Part shown: positions 1 through 5,459 of the stretch, one piece after another
Layout of the letters: each line of letters opens with the position of its first letter
How positions within the stretch are numbered: the first letter of the stretch is position 1
Assembly (NCBI GenBank): GCA_003645915.1
Contig: QNDG01000144.1
Location: forward strand, 1 to 5,459
Reading direction: 5' to 3'
DNA: 5,459 bases
Origin: Candidatus Zhuqueibacterota bacterium
Lineage (GTDB): Bacteria; Zhuqueibacterota; QNDG01
Notes under the pieces: model-generated
The model's input: only the letters and a program-made list of their open reading frames with translations
Told to the model about the DNA's origin: nothing
Database searches by the model: none
Translations under genes and position numbers: made by a program

Positions 1-634
1 AAAGATCAGATTCAATCAAGGTTTCTGATATTGTTGCACAATTTACATGGACATACGGTTTATTATGCCTCGGGCTCATTTTATGAATTGCCCATGCGAT
101 AAGCTGTTTTCCTGTTCCACTTTCACCGTGGATTAGAACAGTTACATCCTGTTGGGCGATTTTTTTACACATATCCATTATGGATCTCATTTCAGGTGTG
201 TTACCTATAACCATCTGGTGTTCACTGTCAACCTGTTCCATAAGCATTTTATTAACATCATACAACTGTTTCTGCTCTGCTGCATGTTTCAGAACCGATA
301 AAATTCTGTCTGTTTCCTCAGACTTGACAATGTAATCAAAAGCGCCGAGCCGCATTGCTTCAACAGCTGTTTCGATGTTGCCAAATGCAGTTACAACTAT
401 AACCACAATGTCACTGAGATTTTCTTTAAAATATTTCAGTACTTCAATTCCTGAGAATTTGGGCATTTGCAGATCAAGCAGTACGATTTGAGGATTGTGT
501 TTTTCTGCGAGTTCAATAGTTTCTTTTCCGTCTTTGGCCTCAATTGTTCTGTATCCCTGTGAGACCAGCAGGTCTTTTAAAAGTAAACGTATGGAAGATT
601 CATCATCTGCAATTAATACTTTTATGTTTTCCAT
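1..634 (-). CDS. NtrC-family sigma-54-dependent response regulator, N-terminal part (runs off the left edge)
   Basis: Cytoplasmic transcriptional activator of the NtrC class. The 211 visible codons begin at the ATG at 632-634 and stay open to base 1. Residues 1-120 are a receiver domain: acidic pair D10-D11, phosphoacceptor D54 in LLDLQMP, switch T82 in VVTAFG, and conserved K104. From about residue 140 the AAA+ sigma-54 interaction domain begins (VIGNTPEMRSIM), with Walker A GESGTGKQ at 170-177 and the family motif around VNCATI at 197-202. The rest of the AAA+ domain, including the GAFTGA loop, Walker B and any Fis-type DNA-binding domain, lies outside the window. The start lies 11 bases after the kinase stop and has a GGGGG Shine-Dalgarno-like run, so the two are co-transcribed and form a cognate pair. 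Oddities: K104 is followed by Ser, not the usual Pro, and Walker A ends in Gln where the family usually has Glu. The class call is very secure; target genes cannot be inferred. Confidence 0.95.
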   Translation of the reverse strand, partial: MENIKVLIADDESSIRLLLKDLLVSQGYRTIEAKDGKETIELAEKHNPQIVLLDLQMPKFSGIEVLKYFKENLSDIVVIVVTAFGNIETAVEAMRLGAFDYIVKSEETDRILSVLKHAAEQKQLYDVNKMLMEQVDSEHQMVIGNTPEMRSIMDMCKKIAQQDVTVLIHGESGTGKQLIAWAIHKMSPRHNKPYVHVNCATISETLIESDL

Positions 635-638
635 ATTA

Positions 639-643
639 CCCCC
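639..643 (-). promoter_or_regulatory. Ribosome binding site of the response regulator gene
   Basis: On the minus strand a GGGGG run sits 4 bases before the ATG of the regulator, inside the 11-base gap after the kinase TAA. It supports this start and suggests independent ribosome entry rather than dependence on the upstream gene alone. Confidence 0.6.
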
Positions 644-645
644 GA

Positions 646-3042
646 TTAGTTGTTAGCTTTGAGTAAAAATTTGAATGTTGTGATATTGTGTTTACTGGTT
701 ACTGTTATAGTACCACCATGCAGTTCTATAAGTTTTTTTGTCATATAAAGACCTAACCCCAATCCTTTATTTTTCTGATCATTGTTCCGAACCTGAGAAA
801 ATTTATCGAAAATAGAATCAATTCTGTCTTCAGGTATTGTTGTTCCGTGGTTTGTTACGGAGATTGATATTTTTCCTTTTTTTGTTTTTTCTGCAGAAAT
901 AATTATTGATGTTTCGTTATCTGAGAATTTTATTGCATTGTCTATAAGATTTGTCATTATTCTGATGAGAGATGTTTTATCTGCAAGTAGTGTCAATGAA
1001 TTTTCAATATTTATTTTCGGCTTAAGTTTTTTTGTTTCTAATCCGGGAGATAAAATTAAAAGAACGTGATTTACTTCATTTAAAAGGTTAAGAGGCACTG
1101 GTGATATTCCGATTTTACCTGCTTCAATTTTGGTTATATCGAGAAGAGTTTCAATCATAGATTTAAGGTGAGTTACGCTTTCCTTAACATTTATTACATA
1201 TTCCCGGATTTTTGGGCTGAGTTTTTCCGGTACACCGCGCAACATCAGGGAAGTTGACCAGTTTATTGCTGCAACCGGTGTTATAAGTTCATGTGAAACA
1301 TGTGAAATAAATTCCGATTTTAATGCATTTATTTCCTGCAGTCTTTTATTTTCAGCTTGTTCGATCAGCATTGCCTGTCTGAGTCTTAACCTGTCATGTG
1401 CAATAAGACTGTCCCTAAGCAGATGATACATCTGGTTAACTTCAAGCTCGGAAAAGGGTCTTTCTGAGAGTTTCTTGCCTATCAGTAACAGCCCGGCAAG
1501 AGAGTGATCAAGAATTACGGGTATGGTAAGATGCACGCCGGTCTTCCCTGGAGATGCTTTGCCTGTTGTATCAATCGTTACAAATTTTTTTTCTCTGGGA
1601 GTAAAACCTATTTGTTTGCTTATGCATAGTTTATTTGTAAATGCATCCGGGAGCATAAGCATGATTTTATCAATCTGGAAATATGATTTTATTTTTATTA
1701 ATGTCAGATTGGTAAGAGTATCAACGTTGCAGGCTTCGGTTATTAATTTACTGAAGTCATCCCTCATAATACGGTAATCGTATTTGGTTCTGTAAAACAG
1801 TTTATCAACAAAAGCCTGCATTTTTTCCTTTAAAGGAATCAGAAAAAATGCTATTGTCAAAGTAAAAATAATTGTCAGAAGATTGTATGGATCAGGCCGT
1901 TTGATTTGAGCAACTAAACTTATTAAAAATGTTATTGCAAGATATGTGAAAATTATCAATCCTGTAAGAAGGGAGTAAACAATGCTCTTATTAATTACAA
2001 CTTCAATATCAAATGTCTTGAATTTAACAATTGAGATTGCTATTCCAACAGGTATAATAAGCATAAACGGATAATTAACAAATTCGGAATAAATTGGATT
2101 TACACCGAGTGAAAGGAATAATGTCCATAAAAACAAGAATGGAGAAATTCCGAGAACCAATGCCCATAATATCCATTGAACCTTTTTTTTATCATTATGA
2201 GTTGCTGCGTTTTTATTTGCCATAGCAAGCGAAAGCATGGATAGAAAAATGTATACTATCAAATATGCTCTGAAAACATTATAAGTACTTATATAGTCGG
2301 CAAAATCATTAAGAGAGTTTGATTTAATAAAAGTAAAATATTTTATCTCAAGCAGTATTGCTATAACAACTCCAGGTGAAAAAATTGTTGATAGTGGGCT
2401 GTATCCTTTGTTTAAAAACTTTGCTTTGTATGGATATGAAGCAGTAAAATACAGGAGAAAAGCAGGAAGTAAAGAATAAATCAACAGATAGAAGGCTGAT
2501 AAGAAATATTCAAAGGGTTGGTTGAAGTAGGGGTAATTTCTCCAGAAAATCAGAAGTGTGGTACTGGCAAGAAGAGTTGTCCATCCGAATATTCTTGCTG
2601 CGGTAACTTCCGGTTTAACATAATAGACAAATGTGCCTATTATGCTGAAAAGCAGAGCTATTGTTATGTTCAATATAATAAAGTAACTTTTATATTTAGG
2701 TGTCAGTGCAACAGACGTTGTAAATGGTTTGTTGTTTTTTAGTATTGTAATGTTGATTTTTGTCCCGGCTTTTTTTGTGTCAGCAATTTTTTTTATAAGC
2801 AGAGGGTTTTTTACTATACTGTTCTCAATTGCCAGCAGCGTATCACCGGTTGATATGGGAGCAGATTTTTGTGAGTAGTCAATATGAACCTTTTTAATAA
2901 TAAAATAGTTATTTTTTTTGTTGACGCTGACAGGCAGTTGTGACAACAGATTTTGTCTTCTTGCTCCGTAAATTCCTATAGCAATAAAAAGCACTGCAAA
3001 AATTAGAAAGAATATTTTATTATACTTTGTTTTAGCCAACAT
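646..3042 (-). CDS. Membrane sensor histidine kinase: PDZ-like, multi-helix membrane, GAF-like, HisKA and HATPase domains
   Basis: A 798-residue sensor kinase that would autophosphorylate on His and pass phosphate to the regulator encoded next. One membrane helix (about 8-26) leads to a PDZ-like domain at about 45-116 (GDTLLAI at 66-72, then a Gly-rich turn and beta strands), predicted outside the membrane. About nine further hydrophobic helices follow between 119 and 403, ending in the signature FDIEVVINKSIVY (344-356) and LFYRTKYDYR (415-424) typical of ComP-like and related multi-helix sensors. A GAF-like domain spans about 430-550 and a short coiled coil about 551-575. HisKA has phosphoacceptor H584 in SHELITP. 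The ATPase has an N box (N698, N702), an F box (744-750, IFDKFSQ) and a G2 box (G760, G762, G764). The G1 box reads NHGTTIP (731-737) where DxGxG is usual, so the adenine-contacting Asp is Asn. The ATG at 3042 has only a weak ribosome site, but no better start is visible. Ligand unknown. Confidence 0.95.
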   Translation of the reverse strand: MLAKTKYNKIFFLIFAVLFIAIGIYGARRQNLLSQLPVSVNKKNNYFIIKKVHIDYSQKSAPISTGDTLLAIENSIVKNPLLIKKIADTKKAGTKINITILKNNKPFTTSVALTPKYKSYFIILNITIALLFSIIGTFVYYVKPEVTAARIFGWTTLLASTTLLIFWRNYPYFNQPFEYFLSAFYLLIYSLLPAFLLYFTASYPYKAKFLNKGYSPLSTIFSPGVVIAILLEIKYFTFIKSNSLNDFADYISTYNVFRAYLIVYIFLSMLSLAMANKNAATHNDKKKVQWILWALVLGISPFLFLWTLFLSLGVNPIYSEFVNYPFMLIIPVGIAISIVKFKTFDIEVVINKSIVYSLLTGLIIFTYLAITFLISLVAQIKRPDPYNLLTIIFTLTIAFFLIPLKEKMQAFVDKLFYRTKYDYRIMRDDFSKLITEACNVDTLTNLTLIKIKSYFQIDKIMLMLPDAFTNKLCISKQIGFTPREKKFVTIDTTGKASPGKTGVHLTIPVILDHSLAGLLLIGKKLSERPFSELEVNQMYHLLRDSLIAHDRLRLRQAMLIEQAENKRLQEINALKSEFISHVSHELITPVAAINWSTSLMLRGVPEKLSPKIREYVINVKESVTHLKSMIETLLDITKIEAGKIGISPVPLNLLNEVNHVLLILSPGLETKKLKPKINIENSLTLLADKTSLIRIMTNLIDNAIKFSDNETSIIISAEKTKKGKISISVTNHGTTIPEDRIDSIFDKFSQVRNNDQKNKGLGLGLYMTKKLIELHGGTITVTSKHNITTFKFLLKANN

Positions 3043-3067
3043 ATTATTTACTGCACTTTTGGTGTTA

Positions 3068-3080
3068 AATCAAATTGATT
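3068..3080. repeat. Short palindrome in the kinase leader
   Basis: AATCAA-A-TTGATT is a perfect 13-bp palindrome (6-bp arms, 1-base centre) lying 26 bases upstream of the kinase ATG, within the predicted untranslated leader. It shares the core ATTGAT with the larger palindrome at 3142-3156. Such short AT-rich palindromes arise by chance, so a regulatory role is only a possibility. Confidence 0.25.
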
Positions 3081-3129
3081 AAAGGCTGTTTGCTGATAAT
3101 TAACATTAAAAACTTATTATTGATATTAT

Positions 3130-3158
3130 AAAATAATAGAAGACATTGATAATGTCAA
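3130..3158 (-). promoter_or_regulatory. Candidate sigma-70-type promoter for the kinase-regulator operon
   Basis: On the minus strand a consensus -35 hexamer TTGACA (3158-3153) is followed by a 17-base spacer and TATTTT (3135-3130), a 4-of-6 match to the -10 box. Transcription would start near 3123, leaving a leader of about 80 bases before the kinase ATG. The position just downstream of the preceding unit's terminator fits. The caveat is that the organism is not identified; Bacteroidota use a different consensus, and AT-rich DNA gives many chance -10 matches. Confidence 0.45.
3142..3156. promoter_or_regulatory. Perfect palindrome over the -35 region, possible operator
   Basis: GACATT-GAT-AATGTC is a 15-bp inverted repeat with perfect 6-bp arms and a 3-base centre. 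It overlaps the TTGACA -35 hexamer by four bases and extends into the spacer of the candidate kinase promoter. A dimeric regulator bound here would block or modulate RNA polymerase. The bound protein cannot be named; the neighbouring regulator is one candidate, although NtrC-class proteins usually bind further upstream. Confidence 0.4.
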
Positions 3159-3236
3159 GAAAATAATACACGTTTGGGAAAAATAATAAATAATGAGGGG
3201 TCTTAAGTTCAAAAAGAATGTTAGCGGATAAATAAT

Positions 3237-3268
3237 AACTCCCGCAGATTATCAGCTCTGCGGGAGTT
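3237..3268 (-). terminator. Hairpin terminator after the isomerase gene
   Basis: A perfect 12-bp stem (AACTCCCGCAGA paired with TCTGCGGGAGTT) encloses an 8-base loop and lies 36 bases beyond the isomerase stop at 3305. On the minus strand it is followed by ATTATTTATCC, which is T-rich but has no clean run of Ts. It separates the isomerase unit from the kinase unit. The GC-rich stem stands out sharply from its AT-rich surroundings. The weak T tract leaves open Rho assistance or a role as a 3' stabilising hairpin. Confidence 0.75.
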
Positions 3269-3304
3269 TAAATGTTAATATATTATTAATGAACTGCTCA
3301 GTAT

Positions 3305-4330
3305 TTATGTAAGTTTTGCAAAATGCTTTGTAAAATTATGTTTTTTCTTCAATGAATCGATGTAATTAAGAAATAGTTCCCGTTTTTTCTTGTCAAGAAG
3401 TTCTCTCTTAATATCTGCCTTAGCCTCGGTAAGGGGACGAGTCTCTTTTTTTCTGTCAATAACTTTGATTATATGATAACCGAACTGTGTTTCAACAAGA
3501 TCACTTATGCTTCCGACCGGAAGGTTAAAAGCAGCGTCTTCAAAGGGCTTTACCATTTCACCGCGTTTAAAATCTTTATAAAGTCCGCCGTTTTGTTTAG
3601 AGCCGGGATCTTCCGAATATTTTTTTACAAGAGATTCAAAATTGATACCGGATTTTGCCATTTTAAGTACTTTTTGTGCTGTTTTTTTAATCCTCGCTTT
3701 TTCTTCTTCGGATTTGCCTCTTGTAAGAAAAAGTATGTGTCTTACTGATGCAGTCTTATCAATTTTGTAGTAATCTTCTATCTCTTTATCAGTAACTACA
3801 TCAGAAGTAAACACATTTTTATTGAGAAATGAGTCTATTATCATTTGATCTCTGACGTCTTTTTTCAGCCGTTCTATTGTTATGTGGTATGCTGCAAGTT
3901 GTTTTTCAAATGCTTCTTTGTTATTATAGTTTGGGAATATATTTTTCATGTTCTGTTCAAGGCTGTCATCGGAAATTTTAATATTGTTTTTCCCTGCTTC
4001 CCATAATATCAATTTTTTCTCAGCATCCGATACTGCAAAGTTTTGCAGCAGTTGTTTTGCCTGAACAGAGTCAATTTGGGATGCACGGGTAAGCTGACCC
4101 CCGAATGCCTGATAAATAAGCGGCAGCACATCACCTGTTTTTACTGAAAAAACATCTGTGGAAATAAGAACCTCATTGGATTCCGGCGATAAAAAAGAAT
4201 ATCCCAAAGAGTCGGACATGGTTTGGAAAAATGAATATTCAGGAGATCCCTTTTTCAATCCGCTTTGTTTGCTTGTGCTGCACGATGCGAGCAGTAAAAT
4301 TGACATTACTGCAAAAAATATGTTTTTCAT
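3305..4330 (-). CDS. SurA/PpiC-type peptidyl-prolyl cis-trans isomerase lipoprotein
   Basis: A predicted envelope chaperone/isomerase of 341 residues that would assist folding of exported proteins. Residues 1-16 are a lipoprotein signal with lipobox LLASC and the lipidated Cys at 17, followed by Ser, so it is not an Asp-type inner-membrane retention signal. A SurA-like helical N-terminal region covers about 40-180. The parvulin domain spans about 192-292, with the expected active-site residues H198 (VRHILF), D241 (YSEDPGS) and H286 (FGYHII), plus the motif RGEMVKPFEDAAF at 256-268. A basic helical tail closes the protein. I chose the ATG at 4328-4330 over an in-frame TTG five codons upstream because AAAGGA sits 6 bases before the ATG and the signal peptide then starts Met-Lys. 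It lies 108 bases after the radical SAM gene and is followed by a hairpin terminator. Family call secure; clients unknown. Confidence 0.93.
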   Translation of the reverse strand: MKNIFFAVMSILLLASCSTSKQSGLKKGSPEYSFFQTMSDSLGYSFLSPESNEVLISTDVFSVKTGDVLPLIYQAFGGQLTRASQIDSVQAKQLLQNFAVSDAEKKLILWEAGKNNIKISDDSLEQNMKNIFPNYNNKEAFEKQLAAYHITIERLKKDVRDQMIIDSFLNKNVFTSDVVTDKEIEDYYKIDKTASVRHILFLTRGKSEEEKARIKKTAQKVLKMAKSGINFESLVKKYSEDPGSKQNGGLYKDFKRGEMVKPFEDAAFNLPVGSISDLVETQFGYHIIKVIDRKKETRPLTEAKADIKRELLDKKKRELFLNYIDSLKKKHNFTKHFAKLT

Positions 4331-4336
4331 AAAAAA

Positions 4337-4342
4337 TCCTTT
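4337..4342 (-). promoter_or_regulatory. Ribosome binding site that fixes the isomerase start
   Basis: AAAGGA on the minus strand lies 6 bases before the ATG at 4330. It overlaps the codons that an upstream TTG start (4343-4345) would use, so it argues for the ATG. Confidence 0.7.
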
Positions 4343-4364
4343 CAAAACATTCTTATCTGAGTAT

Positions 4365-4370
4365 TTTATA
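4365..4370 (-). promoter_or_regulatory. Possible -10 box upstream of the isomerase gene
   Basis: TATAAA on the minus strand, in the context TTGTATAAAATAC, lies 34 bases before the isomerase ATG. No convincing -35 hexamer is found about 17 bases upstream. The isomerase may therefore have its own promoter or simply be read through from the radical SAM gene; the 108-base gap contains no clear terminator. Weak evidence. Confidence 0.2.
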
Positions 4371-4438
4371 CAAGATAATGAATTGAATCTTTAATAAAAA
4401 GAAGTATTTTTGTGAAAAACAAAAACAGTTTTATTACA

Positions 4439-5459
4439 TCAGGCAACACGTTTTTGCGGTTCCAGATTGACATCTGTTCTGTAATCAATTGAAATCCGTA
4501 CTCCTTTTTTAGGGGTTAAAAGGTCAACAATTTTAAGAAAAATACGGTTCCTTTTTTTCCACACCCTGTTAAGATTTCTTGCATAGTAAGCAATACCAAG
4601 GTCAAGCCATCGGAATGCAAGAATATGTTTTACTATCTGAGTAAAGGAATAAAACTTTTGATGACTTTCTATTTGTGCATGCTGGAGCTGGGCCATGGTA
4701 AGATTTACCGGTTCAAATACAACATGATGAGCATCGTACAGACTCCATTCTTTAAATTTAATTCTGCCCTGATTTTTCAAAGCATTATAAGTAGCTGAGC
4801 CCGGCAGAGGGGTTAATATTAAAAACTGCGCCGAGGATATACCTGATGATTTGGCAAATTTCAATGTTTCTCTGATAGATCCCTCAGTGTCGGTATCAAA
4901 TCCGTAAACAAACATTCCGTGAATATGAATCTTATATTTTTTAAGTATCTTTATCGCAGATTTAATATCTTCAACTGACTGAGATTTCTGCATTTCTTTC
5001 AGGCTTTCAGGGTTCACGGATTCAAATCCTATGTAAAGGGTATGGCACCCCGATTTTTTCATAAGTCTGACCAGCTCTTCATCTTTAGCGATATCAACTC
5101 TTACCTGTGTTGACCATTTGAATTTAAAATTTTCTTTAATCATTGCTTTGCAGAGTTCTTTGGCTCTCTCTCTGTTGGCAGTGAAATTGTCATCATAAAA
5201 AAAGATTACATTTTTATTGTGGTTGTAATTCCGAAGTTCTTCAATAATATTTTCAGTAGAGCGGAATCTGTATTTTTTACCGAACATACCGGTAACAGAA
5301 CAAAAAGAGCAGTTAAAAGGACAACCTCTTGATGTAAGGATTGGCAAAAATGTTTTTTTAAACGGAGTGTGGCTGTATCCTAGTTTCCAGTAGTTTGAAA
5401 TTGGAAATAAATCCCATGCAGGAAATGGTATTTCATCCAAATTTTCAATGGGCTTTCTA
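4439..5459 (-). CDS. B12-binding-type radical SAM protein with DUF4070-like C-terminus, start beyond the right edge
   Basis: The 339 visible codons are the C-terminal part of a radical SAM enzyme that would bind a [4Fe-4S] cluster and S-adenosylmethionine. The frame is open to base 5459. The segment KPIENLDEIPFPAWDLFP is the usual linker after a cobalamin-binding domain in this family, so the TTG at 5438-5440 is an internal Leu and the B12 domain should lie outside. The cluster motif is CPFNCSFC, with Cys codons at 5321-5323, 5309-5311 and 5300-5302. Radical SAM barrel motifs include YIGFES (visible residues 142-147) and FVYGFDTDT (183-191). LTPLPGSATY (215-224) and YDAHHVVFEP (241-250) followed by a Lys/Arg-rich tail resemble the DUF4070 C-terminal region found in, for example, hopanoid methylases and many uncharacterised relatives. 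The reaction (methylation or other radical chemistry) and substrate cannot be read from this part. It is the first visible gene of the unit that continues into the isomerase. Confidence 0.92.
   Translation of the reverse strand, partial: RKPIENLDEIPFPAWDLFPISNYWKLGYSHTPFKKTFLPILTSRGCPFNCSFCSVTGMFGKKYRFRSTENIIEELRNYNHNKNVIFFYDDNFTANRERAKELCKAMIKENFKFKWSTQVRVDIAKDEELVRLMKKSGCHTLYIGFESVNPESLKEMQKSQSVEDIKSAIKILKKYKIHIHGMFVYGFDTDTEGSIRETLKFAKSSGISSAQFLILTPLPGSATYNALKNQGRIKFKEWSLYDAHHVVFEPVNLTMAQLQHAQIESHQKFYSFTQIVKHILAFRWLDLGIAYYARNLNRVWKKRNRIFLKIVDLLTPKKGVRISIDYRTDVNLEPQKRVA

Noticed and set aside
1523..1777. Open frame on the plus strand
   Set aside because: It lies antisense inside the kinase GAF-like region, with no recognisable domain or ribosome site; it is a shadow of the real gene.
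2518..2742. Plus-strand open frame rich in Cys
   Set aside because: It overlaps the kinase membrane region in antisense. The Cys residues come from the reverse complement of hydrophobic codons and have no metal-site spacing I trust.
3068..3084. IHF-type site in the leader
   Set aside because: AATCAA is present but the downstream TTR element is one base out of register with the WATCAANNNNTTR pattern.
3125..3158. TTGACA with TATAAT at 3130-3125 as the promoter
   Set aside because: TATAAT is a perfect -10, but the spacer is 22 bases, too long for a sigma-70 promoter; TATTTT at a 17-base spacer is preferred.
3043..3236. Sigma-54 (-24/-12) promoter for the kinase operon
   Set aside because: I looked for GG and GC dinucleotides at the required 10-base spacing upstream of the kinase and found no convincing match.
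3473..3748. Plus-strand open frame inside the isomerase
   Set aside because: The Phe-rich translation mirrors Lys codons (AAA to TTT) of the real gene; no start signal is seen.
4343..4345. TTG as the start of the isomerase
   Set aside because: The AAAGGA site lies downstream of it and fits the ATG at 4330, which also gives a standard lipoprotein signal.
4158..4394. Plus-strand open frame across the isomerase start
   Set aside because: It is antisense to the signal peptide and leader of the isomerase and has no domain; most likely chance.
5438..5440. TTG as the start of the radical SAM gene
   Set aside because: The frame continues upstream to the window edge with family-typical linker residues (PIEN before LDEIPFPAW), so this codon is an internal Leu.

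Overview
This is an AT-rich window in which every credible gene lies on the minus strand. It therefore reads from the right edge to the left edge: a B12-binding-type radical SAM enzyme (its start lies beyond base 5459), a parvulin-type peptidyl-prolyl isomerase lipoprotein, a hairpin terminator, a large membrane histidine kinase, and the first part of an NtrC-type response regulator that runs off base 1. The lipoprotein has a Gram-negative-style signal and a SurA/PpiC layout. With the low GC, Shine-Dalgarno-like sites and an NtrC-family regulator, this suggests a Gram-negative bacterium, perhaps of the Bacteroidota/FCB or a neighbouring uncultured phylum. No rRNA or marker gene is present, so the assignment is tentative.

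Right half (3237-5459): the radical SAM gene ends at 4439, and 108 bases later the isomerase gene starts at the ATG at 4330. The two may be one transcription unit. It closes with a perfect 12-bp GC-rich stem at 3237-3268.

Middle (3043-3236): about 190 bases without a gene. They hold a candidate sigma-70-type promoter facing the kinase, a perfect 15-bp palindrome lying on its -35 box, a second small palindrome in the leader, and several copies of an AAATAATA motif.

Left half (1-3042): the kinase and regulator genes are 11 bases apart and plainly form a two-component operon. The kinase joins a predicted extracytoplasmic PDZ-like domain, a multi-helix membrane block of a type seen in ComP-like and related sensors, a GAF-like domain and a HisKA/HATPase core. 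Its partner is a receiver plus AAA+ protein of the NtrC class, so the output is probably activation of sigma-54 promoters elsewhere. The PDZ-like domain faces the compartment where the neighbouring isomerase lipoprotein would act. An envelope-sensing role is a reasonable guess, but nothing in the sequence identifies the signal or target genes. The most notable features are the kinase architecture, its altered ATP-binding G1 box, and the palindrome over the kinase promoter. I see no mobile element, CRISPR array or clearly new system.
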